NCBI RefSeq assembly: GCF_003095655.1
Contig: NZ_CP029151.1
Coordinates: 1,611,001-1,675,000, forward strand
Reading direction: 5' to 3'
Origin: Dokdonia sp. Dokd-P16
GTDB taxonomy: Bacteria > Bacteroidota > Bacteroidia > Flavobacteriales > Flavobacteriaceae
Length of the DNA stretch: 64,000 bases
The first letter of the stretch is position 1; every line of letters starts with the position of its first letter. Positions 27,534 through 35,750 of the stretch are shown piece by piece. The notes beneath the pieces were generated by a model, which did not search any database, was not told the origin of the DNA, and worked only from the letters and a program-made list of their open reading frames with translations. The translations under genes were made by a program, and so were the position numbers.

Positions 27534-28976
27534 TCAAAACAATACCGGAACCACATAATACGCCAGCGCAAAGAGCAACCCTACAGAGATTAAATTTAAA
27601 ACCACACCCACACGTGCCATCTGGCCTACGCGTACGTGACCACTTGCAAAGACTATCGCGTTAGGCGGTGTTGCCATAGGTAGCATAAATGCACAACTAG
27701 AAGCAAGGGTCACTGGAATTACCATTTGTAAAATGGGCACATCCATCCCTATCGCAATACCTACCACTAGCGGAACTAAAATGGTGACAAGTGCAACATT
27801 ACTCATCAGTTCTGTCATAAAGAGCATTAAGAAAATAAGCACGGCAGTCACCACCCACATACTCCAGTCTTCCTGCTGTGAGATATAGGAACCTATCATA
27901 TCTATAAATCCAGATTGTGCTAGTCCAGAGGCAAGTGCGAGACCGCCGCCAAAGAGGATTAAAATTCCCCAAGGTAATCGAGAAGTATCTTCCCAATTAA
28001 GCGGAAAGGAACCTTTCTTATAATCAATAGGAACTATAAACATAAGTAGCGCGGCAATGACAGATATGGTCGTGTCTGTAAGGGTAATATCTGGTAGCAA
28101 GTTGTTTAAATAAGAGCGTAGCATCCATGAGAACGCAGTAAGTAAAAAGATGATGAGCACCACTTTTTCTCCTTTTGAAACAGGACCAAGTTTATCTAAT
28201 TCTGTCTGTATGATATTTCCAGACTTTCCGATATTACCTAAGTTATTCTTGTAGAAGACTCTTGTAATCATAAAATATGTGATGATCATAAGTATGAAAG
28301 AAAAAGGAACGCCCATTTTCATCCACTGGAAAAAGCCTATATCTATATTGTAACTCTCATTAAGGAAAGCAAGCATTACAGAGTTAGGCGGTGTGCCTAT
28401 CAAGGTTGCCATCCCACCTATGTTTGCACCAAAAGCAATACCTAGCATAATGCTTAGGGCAAAGTTGCGGTCGTTTTTTGTAAAACCATCCTCATCATCT
28501 ATAAGAAGTTGTATGACAGAAACAGCTATGGGAAGCATTACTACAGTACTTGCCGTATTTGAAATCCACATGCTCATCAAACCAGTGGCAATCATAAAAC
28601 CCAGTATAATTCCGTTTGCTTTGGTGCCTGTGATTTTAAGAATAGAGAGTGCTATGCGTTTGTGCAGGTTAACTTTTTCTAGCGCTAGCGCGATTACAAA
28701 TCCTCCAAAAAATAGATACACAATGGGATTTGCATAATTACTCGCCACATCCTTAATATCTCCTATGCCAAGTAGCGGAAACAGAGCAAGCGGTATAAGT
28801 GCAGTAACAGAGATGGAAACAGCTTCTGTAACCCACCAGATAATCATCCATAGAGCGACAGCAATCACCTTATCTATCGCTGGGTTTATGAGTTCTATAG
28901 GTGCTGCAAGTAGTATAATGCACAATAATGGGCCAATGATAAAGCCTACTTTTCGCGAAAGCGTAAATTCTTTCAT
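27534..28976 (-). CDS. DASS/SLC13-family anion:sodium symporter
   Basis: 480 residues from the ATG at 28976 (MKEFTLSRKVGFI); an in-frame TTG at 28994 would add six residues. About eleven hydrophobic segments, with family motifs IWWVTEAVSISVTALIPL, SNTASTVVMLPIA, GTPPNSVMLAFL and, in the second half, MLPMATPPNAIVFASGHV, a typical SLC13 sodium/substrate loop. It should import di- or tricarboxylates or sulfate with sodium; the substrate is not decidable. It is 27 bases downstream of recQ. Palindrome copy 9 encodes TLSRK at the very N-terminus. Confidence 0.88.
   Translation of the reverse strand: MKEFTLSRKVGFIIGPLLCIILLAAPIELINPAIDKVIAVALWMIIWWVTEAVSISVTALIPLALFPLLGIGDIKDVASNYANPIVYLFFGGFVIALALEKVNLHKRIALSILKITGTKANGIILGFMIATGLMSMWISNTASTVVMLPIAVSVIQLLIDDEDGFTKNDRNFALSIMLGIAFGANIGGMATLIGTPPNSVMLAFLNESYNIDIGFFQWMKMGVPFSFILMIITYFMITRVFYKNNLGNIGKSGNIIQTELDKLGPVSKGEKVVLIIFLLTAFSWMLRSYLNNLLPDITLTDTTISVIAALLMFIVPIDYKKGSFPLNWEDTSRLPWGILILFGGGLALASGLAQSGFIDMIGSYISQQEDWSMWVVTAVLIFLMLFMTELMSNVALVTILVPLVVGIAIGMDVPILQMVIPVTLASSCAFMLPMATPPNAIVFASGHVRVGQMARVGVVLNLISVGLLFALAYYVVPVLF
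28951..28965. repeat. CGCTTTCGCGAAAGCG palindrome, copy 9 (in DASS gene)
   Basis: TTTCGCGAAAGCGTA, read as TLSRK at residues about 4-8 of the transporter. Confidence 0.8.
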
Positions 28977-29003
28977 AGCCTTAAAAATAGGCAAAAAAGA
29001 AAA

Positions 29004-31094
29004 CTACTGACCTTTTAAATATAAGGCAAGTCTGATTTTCCAATAGGGCATCTCCTCCTTAAAGTATTCATAAAAGGATTTGAGCTTATCTGCGTCTTCT
29101 ACTTTTAAAATGGCGTCGTGTATTTGCTTTACTTCTACAGGCTGTATAAACTGGTAAAAATCTACTTCCATACCTTCTTCATGCAACTTCATCAAGTGAT
29201 TGTACACAGAGCCTATAGTGAGTTTACGGGTCTCTGCAATTTCTTCTAGAGAAAGGCCTTGCTGGATGAGTTTCTTAGTCTCTAGATACGTTTTACTACC
29301 GCTTTTAGGCTTTGGTTTTTGGACATGCTCTTTAATGACCTTTATAAAATCTGCGCCATATTTTTCCATCTTTGCTTGTCCCACACCTTGAATGTCTAAA
29401 AACTGCTTTTGAGTCACAGGTTCTTGATCTTCCATATCCTTAAGGGAAGCATCAGAAAATACGATATAAGCTGCCACATTTGCATCTCTAGCCAGTTCAG
29501 AGCGTAGTTCACGTAGTTTTTCAAAGAGCGTTCCTTTTGGTTTTTTAGGTTTGCGTTCTTTGGTAACAGGTTCGGTTTTAACTTTGGTGAGTTTAGCTAG
29601 TTGTATATTCTTCCCGTCGTATAATACTTCTTTAGCAAGTGGGGTGAGTAGTAATCTTCCGCTTTCGCGAAAGCGTATTTCTAACAACCCTTGATTGATA
29701 AGCTGCACAATATATTGCTGTAGGTCTCTCCAGGGAACATCTTTTGCGGCTCCGTATGTTTTTATTTCTTGATAGCCTTTGTCATATACTTGAGCGTTTT
29801 GCGAACCTCTTAAAACGTCAATTACGGTACCCATCGCTTCTTTTTGTTGCATACGAGCAACGCCCGAAAGTACTTTTTGAGCAAGTACAGTGCCATCAAA
29901 ATATGCCGGCGGACTGTTACAAATGTCACAGTTTCCGCAATCTTCAGAGAGAAACTCACCAAAGTAGTTGATAAGAACTTTTCGTCTACAACTCAGCGCT
30001 TCTGCATACTGTTGCATGCGGTCAAGCTTAGCCATTTGGTAGTCGGCATTTTTTGCTCCGTCTATAAACTGTCTTAGCTGTAGGGTGTCTGCATAACTAT
30101 AAAAAAGTAAGGTGTGGGCAGGTAATCCATCACGTCCAGCACGACCTATTTCTTGATAATATCCTTCAAGATTTTTAGGCATGTTGTAGTGGATCACCCA
30201 GCGCACGTTACTCTTATCTATTCCCATACCAAAGGCGATGGTAGCACAAATTATGGGCGTCGTATCATTTATAAAATCTTCTTGAACTTTTGAACGTTGC
30301 TCTGCATGCATTCCTGCGTGGTATGCAGCTGCTTTATAGCCGTTAGCTTGTAGTTTGGCTGCTAGAGACTCTGTACTTTTTCTAGAAAGACAGTAAATGA
30401 TACCACTTTCTCCAGGGTGCTCTTCAAGGAAATCAAGAATCTGGTCATTACGTTTTTGGCCAGGTCTTACATCGAGATAGAGATTAGGTCTATCAAAGGA
30501 AGAGACGTACTTTTTTGCATTGCTTATTCCTAATTGGTCTGCAATATCATCTTGTGTTGATCTGTCTGCTGTTGCGGTAAGGGCAATAAGTGGCGCTTGT
30601 GGAAAGCGTCTTTTTAGATAGCCTAGTTGCGTGTATGCAGGTCTAAAATCGTGACCCCATGATGAGATACAGTGTGCTTCATCTATGGCAATTAAAGAAA
30701 TGGTCGCCGCATTCAAAGCGCCATCCAGCATTTGTAAGCTCTCTGGAGCAACATAAATGAGGTCTATGGCGCCGCTTTGTAAATCTGCTAATACTTGCTG
30801 AGTTTCTTCTAGAGGTTGTGTACTATTGTAGTAGGCTGCTTTTATGCCATTGGCACGTAGCGCATCAACCTGATCTTTCATTAAGGCAATGAGAGGTGAG
30901 ATTACAAGAGCAACTCCATCTAGCGCAAGTGCGGGCAATTGGAAACACATGGATTTACCACCACCCGTAGGCATAATAACAAGTGCGTCATCTCCACGAC
31001 ACACAGATTCAATAATTTCTTGCTGGTTAGGGCGGAAATTATCGTAGCCAAAATGAGTTTTTAAAAGGGAGTGTAATTCTTGTGTTGCAACCAT
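29004..31094 (-). CDS. recQ: ATP-dependent DNA helicase RecQ
   Basis: 696 residues. Superfamily 2 motifs: FRPNQQEII, Walker A MPTGGGKSMCF, DEAHCISSWGHDFRP, LTATAD and IGRAGRDG. The RecQ zinc site is CRRKVLINYFGE...CGNCDIC, followed by a winged helix. An HRDC domain (RSELARDANVAAYIVFSD, IQGVGQAKMEKYG) and an extra C-terminal helix-turn-helix (LSLEEIAETRKLTIGSVYNH) complete it. It unwinds DNA in recombination and repair. A -7 box TAACTTTG lies four bases upstream of the ATG. Palindrome copy 10 is read as RFRESGRLL in the winged-helix region. Confidence 0.95.
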   Translation of the reverse strand: MVATQELHSLLKTHFGYDNFRPNQQEIIESVCRGDDALVIMPTGGGKSMCFQLPALALDGVALVISPLIALMKDQVDALRANGIKAAYYNSTQPLEETQQVLADLQSGAIDLIYVAPESLQMLDGALNAATISLIAIDEAHCISSWGHDFRPAYTQLGYLKRRFPQAPLIALTATADRSTQDDIADQLGISNAKKYVSSFDRPNLYLDVRPGQKRNDQILDFLEEHPGESGIIYCLSRKSTESLAAKLQANGYKAAAYHAGMHAEQRSKVQEDFINDTTPIICATIAFGMGIDKSNVRWVIHYNMPKNLEGYYQEIGRAGRDGLPAHTLLFYSYADTLQLRQFIDGAKNADYQMAKLDRMQQYAEALSCRRKVLINYFGEFLSEDCGNCDICNSPPAYFDGTVLAQKVLSGVARMQQKEAMGTVIDVLRGSQNAQVYDKGYQEIKTYGAAKDVPWRDLQQYIVQLINQGLLEIRFRESGRLLLTPLAKEVLYDGKNIQLAKLTKVKTEPVTKERKPKKPKGTLFEKLRELRSELARDANVAAYIVFSDASLKDMEDQEPVTQKQFLDIQGVGQAKMEKYGADFIKVIKEHVQKPKPKSGSKTYLETKKLIQQGLSLEEIAETRKLTIGSVYNHLMKLHEEGMEVDFYQFIQPVEVKQIHDAILKVEDADKLKSFYEYFKEEMPYWKIRLALYLKGQ
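29660..29675. repeat. CGCTTTCGCGAAAGCG palindrome, copy 10 (in recQ)
   Basis: Perfect 16-base CGCTTTCGCGAAAGCG, read as RFRES. Confidence 0.88.
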
Positions 31095-31098
31095 CTTA

Positions 31099-31106
31099 CA
31101 AAGTTA
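31099..31106 (-). promoter_or_regulatory. -7 box of recQ, four bases before the ATG
   Basis: Minus-strand TAACTTTG at 31106-31099, then four bases, then the recQ ATG at 31094; predicts a leaderless recQ mRNA. Confidence 0.6.
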
Positions 31107-31123
31107 TTAATACCAATTAAAAA

Positions 31124-31143
31124 AGGCGCTGATTAAAGCGCCT
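31124..31143 (-). terminator. Terminator of the acyl-CoA carboxylase operon
   Basis: AGGCGCT (31124-31130) and AGCGCCT (31137-31143) with a six-base loop; on the minus strand the stem is followed by TTTTTT. Confidence 0.85.
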
Positions 31144-31185
31144 CTTTATACAGTAATGATGTATTTATTTTTCTTAAATAAGACG

Positions 31186-32727
31186 CTATAAAGGAATGTT
31201 ACCGTGCTTCTTTTTAGGAAGCTCCACCTTCTTGTTTTCTAAAATACTAAATGCTTTGATAAGTTTGCGTCTCGTGTCTTGTGGCATAATTACTTCATCT
31301 ATAAAACCGCGTTGTGCGGCACGATAAGGGTTTGCAAACTTCTCTGCATACTCATTTTCTTTTTCAAGTAGTTTTTCTTCAGGATTATCTGCTGCGCTTA
31401 TTTCTTTTCTAAAGATAATCTCGCTGGCTCCCTTTGCACCCATTACCGCAATCTCAGCACTAGGCCATGCATAGTTAAGGTCTGCACCTATGTGCTTAGA
31501 GTTCATCACATCATAAGCACCACCATAAGCTTTTCTTGTAATTACCGTTACTCTTGGTACGGTTGCTTCACTAAGTGCGTATAATAACTTTGCTCCGTTT
31601 GTAATAATACCATTCCACTCCTGATCTGTACCCGGAAGGAAACCTGGAACATCTACAAGTACTAATAATGGAATATTGAAACAGTCACAAAATCTTGTAA
31701 AACGAGCAGCTTTCTTCGAACTATCTACATCTAGTACTCCTGCAAGAAACATAGGCTGGTTTGCTACAATTCCCACACTACGACCACCTAAACGAGCAAA
31801 ACCTACAATAATATTCTCTGCATAATCTTTATGGATTTCATAGAAAGAGTCCTCATCTATAATACCCGTGATTACCTCGTGCATATCATAAGGCTTGTTT
31901 GCACTATCTGGGATAATGGTTGCAAGCTGGTCGCGCACTTCATCCTTAAGTGTAAACGGTAAATTCTTAGGTGTTTCCGTATTATTCTGCGGTAAGTAGC
32001 TCAATAAAGATTTAAGATCTTCTAGACATTGTGCGTCGTTTGAAGAGGTGATATGTGCTACACCAGATTTTGAGCTGTGTGTACTTGCGCCACCTAGTTC
32101 TTCTGAGGTTACTTCTTCATTAGTCACCGTTTTTACAACATTAGGTCCCGTCACAAACATGTAACTGGTGTTCTCTACCATCATGGTAAAGTCTGTCATT
32201 GCTGGAGAGTATACTGCTCCACCCGCACAAGGTCCCATAATAGCCGAGATTTGCGGAATCACACCAGAAGCTTGTACATTGCGGTAAAATATATCTGCAT
32301 AACCTCCTAGTGAGCGTACACCTTCTTGTATACGTGCTCCACCAGAATCATTAAGACCTATTAATGGAGCTCCAGTTTTCATGGCGAGATCCATTATTTT
32401 ACAAATTTTCTCTGCATGTGTCTCAGAGAGTGCTCCTCCAAAAACCGTAAAATCTTGTGCAAATAAGTAAATCAAACGACCGTTTACAGTACCATAACCA
32501 GTAACTACACCATCTCCATAATAGATTTCCTTTTCCATACCAAAATCTGTAGTACGGTGGGTTACAAGAATACCTATTTCTTCAAAAGAGCCATCGTCTA
32601 GCAAGTAATGTATACGTTCTCTAGCAGTAAGTTTCTTTTTCTCATGCTGCTTGTCTATACGTTTCTGCCCGCCACCTAGGTGAGCGAGTTCAATTTTTTC
32701 GTTGAGCGTTTTAATGTTAGCATCCAT
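31186..32727 (-). CDS. Acyl-CoA carboxylase carboxyltransferase (beta) subunit
   Basis: 513 residues, full length for PccB-type carboxyltransferases with both crotonase-like halves. Oxyanion and CoA motifs are [33 protein letters not shown] and, in the second half, VDVPGFLPG and [14 protein letters not shown]. The length and the gene order BCCP-biotin carboxylase-carboxyltransferase suggest a propionyl-CoA-type carboxylase (propionyl- to methylmalonyl-CoA) rather than the AccAD heteromer, though acetyl-CoA cannot be excluded. It starts three bases after the biotin carboxylase gene and ends the operon. Confidence 0.92.
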   Translation of the reverse strand: MDANIKTLNEKIELAHLGGGQKRIDKQHEKKKLTARERIHYLLDDGSFEEIGILVTHRTTDFGMEKEIYYGDGVVTGYGTVNGRLIYLFAQDFTVFGGALSETHAEKICKIMDLAMKTGAPLIGLNDSGGARIQEGVRSLGGYADIFYRNVQASGVIPQISAIMGPCAGGAVYSPAMTDFTMMVENTSYMFVTGPNVVKTVTNEEVTSEELGGASTHSSKSGVAHITSSNDAQCLEDLKSLLSYLPQNNTETPKNLPFTLKDEVRDQLATIIPDSANKPYDMHEVITGIIDEDSFYEIHKDYAENIIVGFARLGGRSVGIVANQPMFLAGVLDVDSSKKAARFTRFCDCFNIPLLVLVDVPGFLPGTDQEWNGIITNGAKLLYALSEATVPRVTVITRKAYGGAYDVMNSKHIGADLNYAWPSAEIAVMGAKGASEIIFRKEISAADNPEEKLLEKENEYAEKFANPYRAAQRGFIDEVIMPQDTRRKLIKAFSILENKKVELPKKKHGNIPL

Positions 32728-32730
32728 AGG

Positions 32731-34182
32731 TTATACAGTTGGTAGGCGTAAGATATTTTGTTCTTTTATATGTTGTTTAAGAGCGATAAGAGCAGCAATA
32801 CGTGCTTCTTTCTTAAAACCTTCTTTTAAAGCTTCTGGAGAATAGTAATTTTTTACAAAATGTGTATCAAAATTTCCAGAACGGAAGGCTTCATGCTCAC
32901 AAACAAATTTCCCGAAAGGAAGGGTAGTTTGCGCCCCCTCTATTTTATAATCATCTATGGCTTTAGAGAGCAGCTCTATAGCTTCTTCACGTGTAGGTGC
33001 ATAAACAATAAGTTTTGAGAGCATAGGATCATAATAGATAGGAATATCCATTCCTTGTTCAAATCCATTGTCTACTCGTATACCTTCTCCTTCTGGGAGA
33101 ATGTAAGTAGATAGATTTCCTACACTAGGTAAGAAGTCATTGAGAGGATCCTCTGCATACACACGTAATTCTAATGCGTGTCCTTTAATGCTGAGGTCTT
33201 CTTGAGCGATAGATAACTTCTCACCACGAGCAACGCGTATCTGTAACTCAACAAGATCTGTACCTGAGATAAGTTCGGTTACTGGGTGTTCTACTTGTAA
33301 ACGAGTATTCATTTCTAAGAAGTAGAAATTGTGTTGATCGTCTAGCAAGAACTCTACGGTACCTGCACCACGATAATTACATGCTTTTGCTACTTTTATT
33401 GCTGCTTGTCCCATTTCTTCTCGTAGTTGCGGAGTAAGGACTACAGATGGAGCTTCCTCCACTACTTTCTGGTGACGACGCTGGATGCTACATTCACGTT
33501 CAAACAAGTGAATCACATTACCATGATTATCTGCCATTACTTGAATCTCAATGTGTCTAGGTGAGGCCACATATTTTTCTATAAAAACAGAACCATCGCC
33601 AAAGGCTGCAGTCGCCTCGCTAATAGCCGTACTCATTTGTGATGCTAGTTCGCTGTCTTTTTCTACTACGCACATACCTTTTCCTCCACCTCCGGCAGAT
33701 GCTTTTATAAGAATAGGGTATCCTATTTCGGCAGCAATAGCTTTTGCTTTTTCTACATCTGTGATAGCTTCATCAATACCTGGCACCATCGGGATGTCGT
33801 ATGCTTTTACAGCTTCTTTGGCCGCGAGCTTACTTCCCATGATTTCTATTGCGTGTGCCTCTGGGCCTATGAAGATCATTTGTGCTTCGGTTACCGCTTT
33901 CGCGAAAGCGGAATTCTCACTTAAAAATCCGTAGCCAGGGTGGATTGCATCTACGTTAAGTTCTTGAGCAACTTTGATAATTTTATCACCTAATAAATAC
34001 GACTCCGATGAAGGCGCATTACCCACGCAAACGGCCTCGTCTGCATAGCGCACGTGCGGTGCATTACGGTCTACAGTAGAGTAAATGGCTACTGTTTTAA
34101 TACCCATTTTCTTTGCAGTGCGAATTACCCTAATGGCTATCTCACCACGGTTTGCAATTAATATTTTCTTTATAGTTTTCAT
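32731..34182 (-). CDS. accC: Biotin carboxylase subunit
   Basis: 483 residues, the ATP-grasp biotin carboxylase that carboxylates biotin on the carrier protein. Motifs: KILIANRGEIAIRVIRTA, HPGYGFLSENSAFA, KASAGGGGKGM, ECSIQRRHQKVVEEAP, EMNTRLQVEHPVTE. It follows the BCCP gene with no intergenic base (stop at 34183, start at 34182). It could belong to a propionyl-CoA rather than acetyl-CoA carboxylase, so the symbol is by family. Palindrome copy 11 is read as NSAFAKAVTEA, directly after the conserved GFLSEN motif. Confidence 0.92.
   Translation of the reverse strand: MKTIKKILIANRGEIAIRVIRTAKKMGIKTVAIYSTVDRNAPHVRYADEAVCVGNAPSSESYLLGDKIIKVAQELNVDAIHPGYGFLSENSAFAKAVTEAQMIFIGPEAHAIEIMGSKLAAKEAVKAYDIPMVPGIDEAITDVEKAKAIAAEIGYPILIKASAGGGGKGMCVVEKDSELASQMSTAISEATAAFGDGSVFIEKYVASPRHIEIQVMADNHGNVIHLFERECSIQRRHQKVVEEAPSVVLTPQLREEMGQAAIKVAKACNYRGAGTVEFLLDDQHNFYFLEMNTRLQVEHPVTELISGTDLVELQIRVARGEKLSIAQEDLSIKGHALELRVYAEDPLNDFLPSVGNLSTYILPEGEGIRVDNGFEQGMDIPIYYDPMLSKLIVYAPTREEAIELLSKAIDDYKIEGAQTTLPFGKFVCEHEAFRSGNFDTHFVKNYYSPEALKEGFKKEARIAALIALKQHIKEQNILRLPTV
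33894..33911. repeat. CGCTTTCGCGAAAGCG palindrome, copy 11 (in biotin carboxylase gene)
   Basis: Perfect 18-base CCGCTTTCGCGAAAGCGG, with outer C/G instead of A/T; read as SAFAKA. Confidence 0.88.
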
Positions 34183-34677
34183 CTATTTTTCTTCTTCAAA
34201 TTCTACAAGTAATTGCCCCTTATCTACCGCGTCATCTTTTACAACATGCACGGCCTTGATAACTCCGTCTGTATGGGATACAAAGCTGTTTTCCATTTTC
34301 ATGGCGCTTAGAATCACTAGCGTGTCACCTTCTTTTACTTCTTGACCAGCAGAGACCTGCACATCAATAATAAGACCTGGCATAGGAGAAATGAGATTGT
34401 TGAGCTGCTTTGAACCTCCTACCGTGAAGCCCATCTCTTTAATAAGAATGTCAATTTCGTCTTTAATAACAACTTCATAATTGTTGCTATTTACCTGAAT
34501 GTTGTACGTCTTTTTGCTGAAATCTGAGGAGACCACAGTTGCTTTAATAGAAGAGTTATCCTCTAGAATATGGTAAGAATCCGGAGAGGTAGGTACCGCG
34601 TCTAACTGAGATAGTTGGTCACGAGAAACCTCGAACTCATGCTCCTCATTAACGGTGGTTTTATAGGTGTTGCTCAT
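34183..34677 (-). CDS. Biotin carboxyl carrier protein
   Basis: 164 residues. The C-terminal biotinyl domain carries the biotinylation site in LSAMKMENSF and the family loop ISPMPGLIIDVQVSAGQEVKEGD. The N-terminal half (TYNIQVNSNNYEVVIKDE) resembles the linker domain of acyl-CoA carboxylase alpha chains, so this looks like the C-terminal part of a split alpha subunit. It is first in the carboxylase operon and abuts the biotin carboxylase gene. Confidence 0.9.
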   Translation of the reverse strand: MSNTYKTTVNEEHEFEVSRDQLSQLDAVPTSPDSYHILEDNSSIKATVVSSDFSKKTYNIQVNSNNYEVVIKDEIDILIKEMGFTVGGSKQLNNLISPMPGLIIDVQVSAGQEVKEGDTLVILSAMKMENSFVSHTDGVIKAVHVVKDDAVDKGQLLVEFEEEK

Positions 34678-34735
34678 CGCTTGTATTTTAAGATATAAAT
34701 ATACGTAATTGCGATATTGATAACCTAATGAACTT

Positions 34736-34777
34736 TTAATAAGAAAAGGCGCCCGTAAGAGCGCCTTTTCTTATTAA
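34736..34777 (-). terminator. Terminator of ssb
   Basis: A 17-base-pair stem, 34736-34752 with 34761-34777, G+C-rich at the loop and A/T-rich outside (core AAGAAAAGGCGC/GCGCCTTTTCTT). The symmetric A/T arms could stop transcription from either side; ssb on the minus strand is its main user. Confidence 0.85.
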
Positions 34778-34787
34778 AAATGTAAGA

Positions 34788-35126
34788 TTAGTTATTTTTA
34801 CTAAGCATCAATAACTCGTTACAAACAATCTCTGTCATATATCTTTTGATACCATCTTTATCTTCCCAAGAGCGATTAGTAAGTTTACCTTCTATCGCAA
34901 TTTCTTGTCCTTTCTGAATGTAGCTTTCTACTACTTTAACAAGACCGCCGCGTACTACGATGTTGTGCCAGTAAGCACGTTCTACTTTCTGACCATTCTT
35001 GTCTTTGTAAGAATCATCTGTTGCCATGGAGAACTTGGCAATTTTATTTCCATCAGGAAATGTTGTGATTTCTGGTTCTTGACCTAATCTTCCAATTAAC
35101 TGTACTTTGTTGCGTAATGCGTTCAT
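34788..35126 (-). CDS. ssb: Single-stranded DNA-binding protein (short)
   Basis: 112 residues covering the OB fold: RNKVQLIGRLGQEPEITTF, AKFSMATDDSY, YWHNIVVRGGLVKVVESYI, GQEIAIEGKLTNRSWEDKDG. The usual glycine-rich linker and acidic tip (DDDIPF-like) are absent; it ends LLMLSKNN just after the OB fold. It can bind ssDNA, but the tail that recruits partner proteins is missing, so a longer SSB probably exists elsewhere. It is a single-gene unit with its own terminator. Confidence 0.92.
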   Translation of the reverse strand: MNALRNKVQLIGRLGQEPEITTFPDGNKIAKFSMATDDSYKDKNGQKVERAYWHNIVVRGGLVKVVESYIQKGQEIAIEGKLTNRSWEDKDGIKRYMTEIVCNELLMLSKNN

Positions 35127-35750
35127 AATAATGTGTTTTTCTTGAGTAGGTTAAGCCTACCAAATTAAGTTATATTTCTTTCTCGAGCCGTTCTCGAAAA
35201 AAATCATTTATTCTTAGTAAGCGAATTATAATAACCACTTGTACATAAGAACACTGCAAATATGCGACAGCTCACAAGCTCTAGCCGACTTTTAAACGTT
35301 TACTTACGTTTATAGTCGTTTGTAAACGTTTGTAAGTAATTGAAATTGTTTTTATTACTGATAATCAGTGCTTTGTGTTTTTTTTTTTAATAATCTGGTT
35401 TTGAAGTGTTTATTACTTGAATCGTTTATTTAAACAAATATGAGATTATTTTTTTGCTAGACTTTAAAAAATAATCGCTCGGTATGAAATCTTTTAGCTG
35501 GGCAACAAAGAATGCTACGATACAGATCATAAATAATTTATTCGGCTACTTTGGTCTTTATGCGAATACAAATTGGAAAAATAATATGAGAATAGACAGT
35601 TCTGAAGTGCTACATATATTTTGATGAAAAAAAATCTACATAAATTTATTATATAATTTTTTTTTCTTTAAAATGTAAATTTTATTGCAAGTAGATGAAA
35701 AATTTTCGACTTATGCATATTGAAATACATCATTAAATTATTTTCATATT
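35127..35750. other. Long AT-rich intergenic region between ssb and acs1
   Basis: 624 bases separating divergent ssb and acs copy 1. It holds an inverted repeat at 35294-35331 and a possible 46-codon frame at 35484-35624 (begins MKSFSWATKNATIQII), which resembles nothing I recognise and has no clear promoter; I do not call it a gene. The 150 bases before acs1 are nearly pure A/T. No convincing -33/-7 pair for acs1 was found. Confidence 0.6.
35294..35331. promoter_or_regulatory. Operator-like inverted repeat AAACGTTTAC-N18-GTAAACGTTT
   Basis: Perfect 10-base inverted repeats at 35294-35303 and 35322-35331. Each arm contains the self-complementary AAACGTTT, and the spacer and right flank carry further CGTTT and CTTAC/GTAAG fragments. 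Arm centres are 28 bp apart. It is about 170 bases upstream of ssb and 420 upstream of acs1. Confidence 0.45.

Noticed and set aside
35484-35624. 46-codon frame between ssb and acs1
   Set aside because: No family resemblance, promoter or terminator; it could be chance in an AT-rich gap.
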